The notes under the pieces are model-generated. The model worked only from the letters and a program-made list of their open reading frames with translations, was not told the origin of the DNA and made no database searches. Below are positions 15,201 through 23,000 of a stretch of 64,000 bases of DNA, one piece after another. Position 1 is the stretch's first letter; each line of letters starts with the position of its first letter. The stretch lies in the NCBI GenBank assembly GCA_033064195.1, contig JARBJD010000011.1, forward strand, positions 124,001 through 188,000. The letters are read 5' to 3'. The DNA is from Blattamonas nauphoetae. Taxonomy: Eukaryota; Preaxostyla; Oxymonadida. The position numbers and the translations under genes were made by a program.

Positions 15201-16951
15201 TATGATATAATGGAATGAATCTGTTCGTAGAATGATTGTGTTTGCCCAGAAAAATTGTGTTTAATGGACTTAATGATGCTGAATTCTATTCGTGGCATAA
15301 AATCGTTTGGGAGCACGATCTTATAATTATTATTTTCTGAATTGGCAGGAACGCTTGTGATGCATGGATGGGTAATAGGGTCGCTGTAGACGACGACAAG
15401 TCGCCGTTCCCACATCAAGCAATACTGATTGAGTTTAAAAGTGGCATAGTTCATCAGAGATTGAAGAGTTGATTTAAGTTTCTTGAACGATCGTGATCCT
15501 GATGTAAATTTTCGGATTTGATGGTTATGATTCGTTTTGTCGATTGCCACAGACTGATCTATGAAATGGATGATGAACGAACTAAGTGAAAGTTTGTTGT
15601 GAGCTTCCATAAGAATCATTTGAAGCGCAATGATTTGATTGAGAGGCCAACGTAGAAAAGGAAGGTTTCGTTCGGCTGACTGAACAGAATTCATTGTTGT
15701 GTAAACATCTTGGATAAATGTGTCTCCAGAATCTAATTGGGATGAACAGACATAACTAACGATCTTAGGAATGCTACGTAGTATTGAAACTTCTAATATT
15801 TCTCGGATATTTAGGAGGACGCAAATTTGGCGTCCAACAGGGAGTGGATGTGACATAGTCGAAATTAGGACAGATGCAAATGTATTTTCGAACATCGCAA
15901 CTTTCTGTCGAACTGATTGAATGTTGCTTGGTGAGAGATGTTGAGAAAATACATGGCTTGGGACCGAGAGAATCGAGTGTAAGAAAGTTGTGAAAGACGA
16001 TATATATGATGTTGTGTGGCTGTAAAACAATGATTGATCAAAGAATGGAAGAACAGATGATTCATATTTCGCTATGCTCTTTTTTAAAGTCAGTAGCACT
16101 GACAGAACATCTAATTGTTCACGAAAGTTTTCGAGTGGCGCGAGGAGTTCGTTTGTACACGTGTGATGTGACTTCAAACAGGAGAAGATTCGATCAGGTG
16201 ATTCTTGAATGGGTTCTGCTGAATAGAGGGGTGGGCAGAGGACGCAATCCGATGAGGCTGTGAGACAAGACGAGATTCGACTTATGAGTTGATTTACAGC
16301 TCGGAGAACACCTTGTACACGATTTACTGCATGTTGATCTCGACATGTTCGTTTGTATTGTATCATTTGTTCTTGGATTTCGCTTGGAATTGGTGGGGGA
16401 CAGGAAGGAAGGAGTGTGACATCACTTTTTAATTTTAGTAGGATATCTTCTAATATTTCTCGTTCGTGTTGATAAATTGGATATAAATGGGCAAATGCAT
16501 GCAGAAGATTCGGCGAACCATACAAGATGTGTTCTTGTGCTTTGATAATGATGTCATTGATAAATAATTCCAGAAAAGGATGAACTGAAAACTTCACATT
16601 CGAGAATGACTCAAATTGGAAAAGAAGTTTGATCACACAGTGGCATCGAATCAGTGTACTTGGAAATTGTGATGGAAATGAGAACAAAAATGTGAGAAGA
16701 GGGTCGAGGAGTAGAATGTTCGTTTCTCTGTTAAATTGAATATAATGAAGCCAATTTTCGAGAGAATGGTGATTTGCACCAAGTTGGGGGATCGATGGTC
16801 CGTTGAATGATCGGCGTTGTTTTGGAATTGAGTGAGAAATTGATGATGAAAGAGAACGTTCCCGTTCTTTCCACAAAACCAAAACAGATATTGATGGCAG
16901 GCCAGATAAGGAATGATCATCAGATTCTCGAACAATTGAAGATTCTGTCAT
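263..16951 (-). CDS. Giant dynein heavy chain with degenerate AAA+ ATPase sites
   Basis: This is an uninterrupted frame of 5562 residues; dynein heavy chains are usually about 4000-4700. I take the ATG at 16951, because the open frame above it starts only with GTG and overlaps RPB9 exon 1. The dynein order is visible: tail with the 'W-S' segment near residue 625, linker near 1330, AAA1 near 2065, AAA2 near 2524, AAA3, AAA4 near 3416, stalk coiled coil and microtubule-binding region about 3780-4080, AAA5 near 4297 (PLIYDPTGIAI, matching the usual PLMIDPQGQAN), and AAA6/C-terminal part from about 5050 (LYQRLLLVLVTRP). Oddly, no P-loop is intact. AAA1 has FHNEVQRT where GPAGTGKT is expected and YS where the Walker B DE should be. 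AAA2 has GPVGSAKQ. AAA3 and AAA4 have no recognisable P-loop. Known dyneins are ATP-driven microtubule motors; this one is probably structural or regulatory (inference). The paralogue class cannot be assigned by eye. Confidence 0.78.
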   Translation of the reverse strand: MTESSIVRESDDHSLSGLPSISVLVLWKERERSLSSSISHSIPKQRRSFNGPSIPQLGANHHSLENWLHYIQFNRETNILLLDPLLTFLFSFPSQFPSTLIRCHCVIKLLFQFESFSNVKFSVHPFLELFINDIIIKAQEHILYGSPNLLHAFAHLYPIYQHEREILEDILLKLKSDVTLLPSCPPPIPSEIQEQMIQYKRTCRDQHAVNRVQGVLRAVNQLISRISSCLTASSDCVLCPPLYSAEPIQESPDRIFSCLKSHHTCTNELLAPLENFREQLDVLSVLLTLKKSIAKYESSVLPFFDQSLFYSHTTSYISSFTTFLHSILSVPSHVFSQHLSPSNIQSVRQKVAMFENTFASVLISTMSHPLPVGRQICVLLNIREILEVSILRSIPKIVSYVCSSQLDSGDTFIQDVYTTMNSVQSAERNLPFLRWPLNQIIALQMILMEAHNKLSLSSFIIHFIDQSVAIDKTNHNHQIRKFTSGSRSFKKLKSTLQSLMNYATFKLNQYCLMWERRLVVVYSDPITHPCITSVPANSENNNYKIVLPNDFMPRIEFSIIKSIKHNFSGQTQSFYEQIHSIISYRFALANVLSGFRSMDASVSTQLRSTLEPEFNSMRTLFEEGVEIQTWNSPSMGSFVDSCLSCFLSLQTELRRLNRIQQDFNERVDQLRAGLICTFPTTPVSFEEFERLQRQTVEKQNSTLSRLRIEQNRIGKALQVNHNYPAALIIKEQRKLVDQAIKQTVLEGLTTLRDLLQSDQFVIDIPVLWRNGDAALLLGTDENTGIGEKNEALRYQISFEQFCSFIEQEQKGDLIGSTTQPTISILLKAITNLFDHLPTDLRDENIVDTITSIIKMHSNNIADLRTHMSETILLSPFWKNNDSLTIQSFISHHDNRVPFPMRTIPIPPTAFQLPDLTDSEESESNISVEHIATLTTLQNETMKGSSLRISQSVQTMSSVQHPVVETYNYKYHNPAYEHWADYMRFFSQFILSLTEFSQPKKFSWIVLNNSDLYRQVSLHFTKLFLPFKEYLFNGIRDSARDAFLALDTLHIHLEERQNKMIAETANVDTNSPCTIEEVQPFLDYRQELIILNSSMKEMSEYVKKIRERMKELEKFGIRDSLPVSQAVNDLELKWKDFQVDFGLWFTLTVQEIEQAVVHDLRRVMILINLNYDALKKNVMDVQTEIYDPTTDADVAEILSDYGTQTNALKAEMDKLEANRIKFNLSSNTDDLSVRDIEIRLEEIDKLWCIYDDIRYLYTDGMFSESWNAFLQHQKQDHPFDAHLSSLSHISDQVKTTPLYQEVHAQLSQITGVWPTLVALQTTPIDQPQWGLIFDRLPVLRSSSEARQGLEDGQISVGEVAALCQNISLDDLKEVLERCSSLHQMRLISEEIWNRWSSYSLPYIKLPVPRSKGKKNKKKQTLSQIKVDPTKCRELLGLCLVDLDTMIDLRTRGYSSNLKGRLNEVFAMLQKSRQILQAFISLNYIARILEEREYCVQSSGHHALPGSDTKIFTLSDDTSFLSVRDDTSFSVLFHLCEPHRRTTTLHSIEAMTDSGLNVIFPTFISSIQYLMSHPLTPLFPPHSALLTSLAPLIMFGMSDIFSIFMAYDATTQTLNIPSHIAGRLFPGVIHFSLTGPSIRQLIPKQLSEPHFTIDYQNIPSLTRFVNEPFSIEHTEQIVKSINRQYILSQIQTAYTSLSAYPSFFDWFVHIISLYLQTNTFPFKRQVLHLLISHWLTSEIEEIIKLKVASEEKPASPREKAHNTGVTPVHVDQKASAAAANLRMNFFIVNLASVILLLISLQRCTDKTLLELGIISILGYEQSQFHSQLTQLFVNSQGFNSVPGDDSIVSTPRSLNSSSDGESKRLTLFLTESRSIFIRIEQDVKSELDTLYPHDVLNPMDVSNSQIRENLRIFRKTCSDLISNLLVYCDLIYKIATMSIITHQEEQQDTSPSSNSGHFVASSLDSLLGLPSDSCTNLSPQSLSSIMLTTINPITFEPSVLLPETDLSLDHGDRPPSIPYGLEWIGCSASDHSFLPTPFTIQITSALRHAVYDGNSTSTVSSIVGVIIFHNEVQRTTALQTVTAFGYTLGYNFNPFNCSPITTAETVKRFIISNICDWRWIMFYSFNTLKPHVHLIVTDWLRTIKHARDNLRRSNLSNATIFLDDHEVTVSNPNAPWFVVCMCEDNTIPFSSLSLSPPSANEQISQFAHQHSFEPTSGEYVEPSGDILRPMFYPPLTFASALSSLLMSVGFLKASEISIRFEKLLLYVFKRVPMKGPDKLDDILKFIPSPSAMKVLTHNCAENLRHLMDLIVADPTNMMSTSLRESEEERMKNTLFLQYQAIHAPYYSYVEKLSTHQSSKTTIVPRAILSFSDWLEMKACAEEIPHWVLRLYLCSAHSLDAPEITPDMTLVGIEEKGQEKTITIVENAIKIYFPELFEQVSDVVIPNEIDMSSPENQQVLKQHSILTSMIRTFQLFHANSSIPSAPTPIPSRIIEQALEVRGLGHSSWFLQQTTKLYSLVNSNSVIVLKGPVGSAKQLLLNTISTVKQLETSIEPLILQLTPFRGDIEQLETGTNSLSSMTSFRTGIIRKLTEKQALNNHRRKARRLKLPNDKSSSTLQSRPDDQQTMTTNALNSFPPVWMVLTLTSPLNKGVLSAFRDSTGIVLNPVGNTFQVNFSEYDAMILPQNSRLFISVTKSIFSFHPSILNETSILSFSMPEQSMLRWKLSGLSKDLSELLPPDLIQASVLFFRVSFQRSIHFVSTFQANDPDMLVLPVVSQLNTSISLLKALIALHIKRITTEIDMEIMRLFIVYAIMWGIGGHFASSTCELKHFPEWFRMIRMEKHAGFGDTSGENSQLTRQLHVNEDLVLKIMRQFQVKEKISDQFGSSFEQFVRETFGYNVLYEKEGSIFDYFPDSSEKVMKYPSALNAVLSLIDCWDDIRQLTPDLASFTPLIVIALNASLLAYSRRNVIILNDDFICNYQMSYIVASLLNKPYRDSFPKKTSLFSHHSRSPHPNRIMIHAYSARTPLVLRSLPKSIRGDRTQSNEKDQDEQFNDILNFDAERQTIVYAYGRVRDEMTLMNTFENESDKDQSKNMFGPDPYLDTTLVSPYLEEVLHERENSCRFADRATAFPEDVLHAPPSVIVCDESIFKNPRIHQHYTVHASPLTFRSATMGDFWKIAKLIWKRWADEANLLNRAPPSLDSEKTFFLAFLAPASIFLHMLISSTSLNIYKPSGQTLIDLFISLSQFMVHGSPPHVSTALWTWETTRLYSQVQGTSKERHHIQEIIEEVFKLFLGHLDLEENLSQFYHSSDSLERIVQIGQLGFHRDKSLPIQLLPGTNVVARYWFNSYSSSTQILSLIDGNVQTAIHSLIQDHKRVSTTNTLKDKMLRLNSHLCMSPRTAQYFYHLLESLRTGSRPVIHFDLEGINATMQYTSACAILNVKHSLLKLPTNNREVVVFLNELAHCYASFAKHSALNTKFRQRGHLRTGGDLSNIEPSHTHRSVEYVLQISFSSVPKKLAPIFSFLFSLILDGTLPQIGENRNFTEIDYPTTPPSFRTHSEIVHFFVGRLMQIVRSTHSGMSKAKPKDLISVASSHIRYIFVVRQNQYNRAVLDLRALSSIASRQYSPQLDRESLSNISANILFPTLIAMPQTFFFLDAQFRNNIVSPRDMRSVHVFDQLQPSRKSSHHRHPSSTVVKKHKSPKTHIGHGPSVDSNDFEHYAENPHNFFYSVVICLADTWIILIDLEQKHDQQEQQACSINPWKLKVPSTFERQSFSVFIQFVDDFSQNLLTNDLHYRYRMNEMIEAKEHLTYYAQHMNYFKQLVRTTAQAKEGSTHDSIVDSYRKTFDTSLSSLRKQLNQVTGRMQNIDQQISTLRTDLSSEISDWVKIPIAEFDSILATLDSLTLFDMSRFVESIDTTTTLSSLSQIVCYIPQLSGLVPNASQDQLDQVLDTMLSLTPSQIDHQVATTVSIALELYLSNVDLPQFPKVPRVLFNWLKVITYQSITLDRFRTGTSERTFVDLNYNYTVLIHQKIRLSHTMQLITEMQNEIMSVLSTRTQETVEQRLLVAKQLGLKVDDILLALMNIDKTIADDMRALHVTHIELFANTFFRTSLLNLSPGLAGAGQKLFDTQLLPQMARKAKLPFIEKTDIQSSPLRFYDYRKDHQTPPNRYVLPSPSEVAEAHRLPTTFLPRFFISQYPECIGYADENIRYDPHLGYVHINSDPSKDKHSFDSKGTPNELHFLGHTRPLFKFFMSLMSARGYLRSAVLESSMAGRLDPTNSIFITNSISSALSSGTIPLIYDPTGIAIPRESDHVSVEAFSIFTAYGQGSERDVSHFVDLEHNAAFHHFVDALKGMKQRHESDPSKRVCVLLVNGCDSTVTPAIQHLLNEHLQATQPSLSPSEYVDIRIPAEESTDPRNLTFEDTIQVPFHSDIIVVASQDRSGTYDGYWMEWVKPIILLPTDDTFAPACMKSIHQTVVSLAQATLPADADEINFICMPDALTLVDRLGQFHSQKVRLFRQLPRLTDNSIFPMEELAQCRDHFGRNYQDNGNKLLSLNRNRHSSSQLQPSIITQTLISDPTQLMPQRAIQFHYIMKLFTQDLQHQSDASYKELQTVNTDLFQAIDSVTETLPRFLFSVKWQIQFVVPLATLLSKYQSVHINLGESNEKLSFSSSNININFHQIASWFLGVFTNSIKKQTSSLITNSSITRYIQDQRKTQDDGEQTAPEKLDLTKRVSTEVSLTNFINTNTLFHHVIKDINESYAEHLQNAIIDADTYVMVLLKIGLFIARGEKRGLSGRENVAFSLFVGVQSLSDSHPSVQGALTEAFDRLNITSTLNQLPQLPSNIPPNPLFGGLSDTQWQYFFVLASFCPAFRPYILSIDPTCHYSFIQFDRVNIDVKQKREAPKLLPNVNDDDTIRYLHNVEEAYTLNQSGIVSHETRPSNVYFPTRTPIDLNLSLTGPQQNDHHPIFSSFSDESINDLRGGSSHDQSIHIGHKMMSPDPIIFQSEALFDPVPMIQHTEPSSVVHQQWIEWLNGDNVIMTPPPSFGGASLNLYQRLLLVLVTRPEQFRSAAMHVVAAEPTISEETVFRFSTLPSVQLSKTINATTATFVDSPALYSSKSTLHSFVTLLERNHAGQLARFAFVIKPALLYPFVTDYNGIIQDIKNLAQLLGRQVTVVDLGYVLRLVEKGLDEKPSLDQNEERIATLWRTVWDHVESLLDDLIQTSSWLVFKRFRIVHPFFLANLSQWIETHLKHTTSNRSGALSIVWLMLPPVQTKQFNQNLQHFSRINEIFIDSLVLRAPFSFQSLLLDTTHTMSEKVNDQFIASLLNYYSHLLKLGSQQAKNFIYVVFVFCCLAAVYTTYNLSVTNRHFVMHQSHVHTLHNLINIFTAPLLTPRRFEFRKHSDFIERWDQAQLLNTIQCRTLPMSIYVDATNQPTFSEILFQTLNIQTILNPVSPSLYPLIVMPTADRAFQTFVQYLNTVHTPTIYIDPSRNYQTGDAEKEIVDSSLISHILVSILGYNPLHVKSIKSSQTSHFFNPPTPLNDACFFSTLFDFLAALH

Positions 16952-16996
16952 CAAAAATACTGTTGGTTGGAGAAGAACCCATACCAAACTTACTAG
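16952..16996. promoter_or_regulatory. 45-bp divergent intergenic region (dynein / RPB9)
   Basis: Only 45 bp separate the dynein ATG (minus strand) from the RPB9 ATG (plus strand). Both start regions must therefore share this segment or reach into each other's coding sequence. I see no clear TATA box. The boundaries depend on the two start choices, of which RPB9 is well supported by its motif. Confidence 0.5.
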
Positions 16997-17542
16997 ATGC
17001 AGAAAGGACCAACTCTCCACTTTTGTCCCGAATGGTATGAAATTATTTGCTTCTAGATGTTGGATGATGTGATTACCTGTAGTAACAATCTTCTATATCC
17101 AGAAGCTGACAACAGCCAGGGTGAACTTTACCACTATTGCAAAAGCTGCAGCTACAGAGAATCGACATCAGGATATTGTGTTTATCAACACCACATCAAA
17201 CAGCAACAAATTGAACAAGAAACTAACCATCGCGATATGACATTGGACATGACACTTCCTCGATCACGAAATGTGAGGTATTTCCTCCTTTCCCTCGTCT
17301 TCGCGGACTATTTGACCTTCGCATTGAATTTACATTCCTCTTTTTCTGATTTGATTCTCATTTTGTGAGTGTTTATATTCCTATATCATTCATCATCATT
17401 CTTTTCTTCCATCAGATGTAAGAGATGCGGCTACAATGAAGTCGTCTATTATCAAATTCATGTGTCATCTGAGCAGGACCAAATGATTAATTTACGGTAT
17501 CAGTGTTGCAACGAGTCGTGCAAATATACTTTTGCACCATGA
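16997..17542 (+). CDS. RPB9: RNA polymerase II subunit RPB9 (three exons)
   Basis: RPB9 is the small two-zinc-ribbon subunit of RNA polymerase II, involved in start-site choice, fidelity and TFIIS response. Exons are 16997-17034, 17083-17277 and 17416-17542; introns of 48 and 138 nt have GT-AG ends, and the spliced length of 360 nt gives 119 residues. Splicing rebuilds FCPECNNLLYPEA at residues 9-21, the hallmark of the family's first zinc ribbon, followed by YCKSCSYRE, the linker DMTLPRS (RPB9 usually DPTLPR), and the C-terminal ribbon CKRCGYNE...CCNESCKYTF. The length matches yeast and human RPB9 (about 122-125). RPA12 and RPC11 are related, but the DPTLPR-like linker favours RPB9. The gene is divergent from dynein and 157 bp upstream of the F-box gene. 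Confidence 0.9.
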
Positions 17543-17699
17543 GATTCCATCTTGAACACTTCAATTTCAAACTCTTATTCTGTTGTTATATATTTTGCTT
17601 GGATTCAAGATTTTCCGGACTTTGAGGGCCGTGAAGAATCTCTCCAAAAAAACCTCAAAATGAGCCCATAAGAATTATCTTCTCTATATTGACAAATCC

Positions 17700-19427
17700 A
17701 TGACCTCGGTCTCAGACTTCAATATCGCAGGGGGTCTCCTTGGCCTGTCCGAAGATGTTCAGTTGAATATTATTCGTGAAATGTCATCCCTCCATGACGT
17801 ACAGAATGTTTTCCTTCACATTCTCACTCTCCCAGTTTCTGGTTCTCTCACAATCATCATTCCTCCTCAAAGATAATCATAGATTTAAATGGGCAGTCCA
17901 CACTGGTTTGTTCATCAATTTTCTCAATGTTATGTTCCCTTTACAGCGGCTAGCTCTATCCAGGGAACAAAGTTTGTCATGGCACCAGATCTCCTCCATT
18001 CGATAACGGACATTACCCAATTATCTCCGCAAGCACTCAGAAAATCGGAAAAACCACCCAGCTTTGTTGCAGAAATCGATCCCAGACGGGAGCCTGAACT
18101 CTCAATGATTCATTCATGTTGTGTCACATGCCGCTCTCGTCTCTCTGTAAAGGATCAAATTCTTTTCCTTTGGATCTGCTTTTATGTTGATGGTGACGGA
18201 AGGCTCCACAAAGCTCTCGTTCCATCGCCAACTCTGAACACAGCCAATCTGATGGCCTTAGCTCAAAGTGAGCTTGATTCAATCATAATGCCAAACACAC
18301 AAAAGCGATTTCGGTTTGTATGTGCTAATCCGTCGATTGTTGTGGCTGTCACGGTCGGGACAATTCACAACTGCGAAGTGTACGTTCTGAACATGACAGG
18401 GGTTGGAGAGTTCTCTCTTTCATCAACTTTTACGAAGCTTACTGTATCCTTGCCGTACATCTGCCACATTCGGACTCAAAATCAGCAGGAACATCTTGAC
18501 TTGTGCCCACCAAATAGAACAACCCTCATCTTCGTGGAAGAACCACGACCATCGACACTCCCCCCGCACATCACTCACGTGGAATTTGAGCAATTGCGCT
18601 TCTTTCTGTTCATTTCAACAGGACAGGTGATATCAATCGGCATGACAAACGTCTTCGCAGAATACACTGCCCTTGCCGAGTATGTGGCCATAGATCTGAC
18701 GCACTCCGACAACTTCTCTCCGCTCTTCCTCGCTCCTTTCGCTGGAAACCTCGATCGGACCAAGGGCCAATGGGGACTCTTTGGGCATTACAGGCCGATC
18801 AGTTACTTCCCTCAGACTTACACGTTCCTCTGTGAAAATGGCATTCTTGTGAAGCGAGCAGTGCAAATAGTGAACAAAACTCGCAAGTCGAAGTGGGTGG
18901 CCCTTGACCCGGACCAATACTTCAACGGTGAGAGGTGTGTGTTCGTCACGACGTGTGGATCTGCAGATCTGTACCTCTTCAACACCGGTCGAGTGATGCT
19001 TGTTCGTGGAGGAAACCACATCGACGAGATCCACGACAACCTCCTCCACCCAATCGTCGTCAGGCATCCTGATGGTGTGCTCTCCTTCTCGACAGGGGAG
19101 ACCATCTATCCCAGTGGGCCTGGGTTCGATGGAGACGAGAATCAGATGGATCTCGGAATTGGGACCATTCAGTCAATTATTATTCAGCCAAACACTGAAA
19201 GATTCCTCGCTCTTCACAACACTGGCTTGGCTGTCAGTCACGCCCTCAACGTGCCGAACAAACATCGCAAGACACTCGTCTCGGGCAATTTACCCTCCGG
19301 TTTCCAATTTTCTATCCGCTTGGCGGCATGGATTGACTATATTTCTGAGGACGTGGAAACTGGACGACCCTTATTTTTCAAGAATACTGGTTCATCATCC
19401 TTCCAGCAGTGGTTTGTGTTCAATTGA
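17700..19427 (+). CDS. F-box protein with long C-terminal region, possibly beta-propeller (three exons)
   Basis: Exons are 17700-17798, 17836-17905 and 17947-19427, with 37- and 41-nt GT-AG introns; the total of 1650 nt gives 549 residues. Splicing both introns yields an N-terminal F-box-like stretch: LSEDVQLNIIREMSSLHDFL, then VLSQSSFLLKDNHRFKWAVH, with the usual L-x-x-L-S and N-x-x-W spacing. F-box proteins bring substrates to SCF ubiquitin ligases through SKP1. The rest (residues about 60-549) has repeated short hydrophobic strands and several VFVTTCGSADLYLFNTG-like blades, which suggests an RCC1- or beta-propeller-like substrate domain, but no family is certain. The gene converges on the next gene 85 bp away. 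Confidence 0.7.
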
Positions 19428-19512
19428 AGCTGTTGCATATAATTGTTCTTATTTTTGCGTGTTATGCTTGGCCATCAACGCCTGTGCCTATTTGTATTGC
19501 ATTATCTTCTTT

Positions 19513-19920
19513 TCAGAAACAGACTTTTGAGAGTGTACTCCGTTTTTCAGCATGAAATTCCATGAGAGAACGTTCTCTCTCCTTTTCCAGTTGCTGTATT
19601 AATTTTGTTCTCTCCATTTCACAGTTATCAAGTATTGATCGGGGTGTATGTTTTGGGGACGAATTTGATGATGTTGACGTGAAATTGAGTCTCGAATGAT
19701 TCTGAGTCGAGTTTGTCGGATTCTGGTGGCTAAGAGAATTCATGAGTCGACTAATTGTCTGAGTTTTGTACTGTTCAAACTGGTTAATGGTTTTTTGTCC
19801 TTCAGTCGAAGTATAAGGCGAGGTGGCTAAACGTTCAGAAGTCTGGCTCGGAAAAGAGGAACTGAGAGGTGTGTGTCGTTGTGAAAGGGATAACTGAGGA
19901 ATTCTGGGCGAGTCTTGCAT
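19513..19920 (-). CDS. Small Ser/Thr-rich protein with C-terminal coiled coil, unknown function
   Basis: A 135-residue open frame. It starts MQDSPRIPQLS, is rich in Ser, Thr, Gln and Asn, and ends in a charged helix (ERTKLIQQLEKERERSLMEF) that could form a coiled coil. I do not recognise it. An open frame in another register continues upstream to an ATG at 20000, which would leave only 5 bp to the next gene. Joining it would need a 14-nt intron (GTAATCCATGCAAG), shorter than any other here, so I prefer the ATG at 19920. The 85-bp gap on each side fits the compact layout. Confidence 0.45.
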   Translation of the reverse strand: MQDSPRIPQLSLSQRHTPLSSSFPSQTSERLATSPYTSTEGQKTINQFEQYKTQTISRLMNSLSHQNPTNSTQNHSRLNFTSTSSNSSPKHTPRSILDNCEMERTKLIQQLEKERERSLMEFHAEKRSTLSKVCF

Positions 19921-20005
19921 GGATTACCTTGAATAAAATCAGATAAATCGATGATAGAAAGTGAAGTTGAACGAAGAATCAAGCCCAGAATCATGCTCAT
20001 TAAGG

Positions 20006-23000
20006 ATGACTGAAGAAGAAGGTTATTTTCAGGCATGCGACCAATGTAGACAACGGTATACTTCACTATTTATACTCTTAAGTCACTTATTTTTCAGTAA
20101 ATGTCGCTGTACAGGGTGTTCTTCTTCCTTTTCGTGATCCTTCTCCATTTCCTAAAAAACAATTATTTATCTCTCGTGTATTGTGAAGAGGGGAGCCATG
20201 TGCACAGTGTATCAAGGCACGTCGAACTTGTTCGCATCTTCACACCCCAAAAAGACGTGGGCGCCAACAGAACAAAGGTTTGACTGTCATGACTCATATC
20301 TTTTGTAGAACCTATCCCAGTGTTGCAATCAGCAAGCACAAACAATTCTTTATCGAATTTAATTGCACAAATGAGTTCATCTGTCACAAAAACACTTCTA
20401 TCAATCAATTCTAATCCACCAGCCTTTGAGATGTCTGATCCCACTAATCGCATTCACAAGAACTCTCCTCTGTTATATGAAGTCAAAATACCGTTTCTAA
20501 AGATGGATATCAACAAAGAACTCTATCTAACAGCTTTTATGCGCTTTCAGAATTTTCCTTCGTTCTCTTTTGGAAAACTACCATCTTACTTCACAATCTT
20601 TCCCTTCAACTGCAAAGCAGTCCTCCAAAGCATCAAGTCACGGAGTGATTCCAAGCAGGAACGCACACTGCAGACAAAACATGTGAAACTGCTCGAACAA
20701 TCTCAGTTAACTCGCGAAGATCATCTCATCCTTCACTACCTCGACGCTCTTCACTTGCAATATTATGCTATTATGGCATTGGGTTCGTATTTTGTCCGTC
20801 ATTACACTGTAAGTCAGCACTGTATTCGACAAGCAAGTATCATCGCATATAACATGTACAGTTCAATTGGAAATATGTTGGGAGCAAGGCCAAGCATTCT
20901 TCATTCGATTAGAATGAAACTCAACGATTCACATCACATTGTGACTGAATTCTTACGTTCACCATTTCATCATGCCATTACCACAACACTGCCACAGACT
21001 ACCCACGGAAATCCACTCCCCAATCATCGATTACAGCCATCTGATATTCCTTCTCTTGATCCAGCTTCTACTTACCATTCGTTTATGCAGGAACTTATCC
21101 ACATGCATGTCCGCGCGGTAGTCACTAGTTCGTGCGAATATTCTCCTGGTGATCTCCTTGAATGCTCCATTTTACTGGAGTATGCTCGAGGCTTGCTTTT
21201 GCTGGCATATTTGGCAACCTTCATACCATCGCAACGATCAACTCAAAGAGAGACGCAACTCCTGCTTATGGCCAAATCTGTTGTCGACACAGAGTTTTTT
21301 CAGACGACTCTTCATTCTCCTTTGTCCCCTTTCCATCATTTCTCATGCCACCCGGACAATCCTTCGAGGCTTAATCTCTCATCGTGGAATCTGAAACAAT
21401 CGTATTCTTTCTTGGTAAAGGAACTAACTACTAACTCAGCATTGAGTGAGTTCAGAGGCTATACTTCTACCCAGCCGCCTTTCCCGCCACTCCGTCAAAA
21501 TACAAGACATATTTTCCACCATCTCTCCACCACCCTCAACGAATCGAAATGTCCCGAATGTTCAGACAACTCGGCCGAAGACCTGGCATTGCTTGTTCTC
21601 CTATGTCCAGAGCACTTATACCAGTCCTCTACCTCCCGAGAACCACAGGCAATCACGGATCTGTTCAACTCGTACGACACAGTTCCTGCGTCTCAGAACA
21701 ATCTCCACATTGACTTTCGAAACGACATTCTTCTTCCCAAAGACAAAGACCATTCTGAGTCTTTCTTTTCTCGTCTCAGCCGGTTTAATCCTGCTCCACA
21801 CGAAACCTCGTCCGTCTTCCAACATTTGGAAAGTGGGTCAGCGTTCCACGACATCCAGAATCGAATCACACAAACATTGGCCCGTCTTCGACTGATCCAA
21901 TCTCTCCCAGTCTCCACCAAAACATCATCTCAGACCAGCGAAGCCCACGATTCCCCCGACAGGTCAGATTCTCCCCTCGCACTGGACAATCTTCACAGAA
22001 TGTCCAAACCAGACCTGTTGGAGCCAAATCGGCAACACATTGACAGTGTGACCCTCCACACGCGTCTCTCGCTCCTTCAGGACATCTGCACCTTCATTTT
22101 CACAAGTCGCTTCTGTCTCAGTGAACGCATCCAGGCATCTTTCGACACTTTCATTCTCACAGCTGATCTGCTTCTGCCATCAATGATTGTCAGTCCAGCT
22201 GCGAATGTCGGTGCCTTCATCGAAGAACTGTCGTCTCTCAGAATGAGGCCAGAACATTCAGCGTGTCTCTTCCGAATTCTAATCATCATCCAGCGATTTC
22301 TCGTCAGCGCTGGTCTCACTCCATCTGAACAAATTGTGACATATCATTGGGTCGACAACCTCCGGGGCCACATTTCTGAAAATCCTAATTTCACCTTCGA
22401 CTCTGCTTTTGGGGAGGCATCACGGTTCGTTCAGCTCTCCACCGATCAGATGTCGCCTGAAGAAACAACTCTGTACTCACTCTCTTCTCCAGATTTCGTC
22501 GAATCGTTCACCCGCAGTTACAATCGACTCTTTGGAAACAGCACGGACAGCCTCAGCTTCCATCTATCCGGCAACGGGCAGCAAATTGTTGCAACCCACC
22601 CCCGTCTTGTCTTGTCAAATGAACTGACCCAGACTGAACCTGCTGAGAAGACAGACAACAGTTCTCAGACAATCATCCTCTCCACCTCCTTCACTCCGTC
22701 CATCTATGCCACTCCTCGTGACTTTGTCGGAAGCCTCTCCGGATCCTCCACGCTTGTCACATCTCCAGAAAAAGCCCAAACTGTCCCTCCATTCAAACCC
22801 AACTCGGACTACACATTTGCTCAGCATGCTGTCGACGTCCTTCTTCACATCAACACAAGCAACACCATCTATCCTGTCACAGCGCCGCTTCCTCCCTCCT
22901 TCGACGCTCAGTACACAACCACTCCGGGCGACTTTGATTGTGCAAACGCGTATGCTGTGTACCTCCTCGCGATGCAGGCGTTCTTATGTCTTCTCTCCAA

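Noticed and set aside
16952-17020. Extending the dynein protein upstream to 17020
   Set aside because: That extension begins with GTG, overlaps RPB9 exon 1 on the other strand, and has no family similarity; the ATG at 16951 is the first real start.
19906-19919. A 14-nt GT-AG intron linking an upstream frame to the small coiled-coil gene
   Set aside because: Far shorter than every other intron here (minimum 28 nt); an ATG start at 19920 explains the gene more simply.
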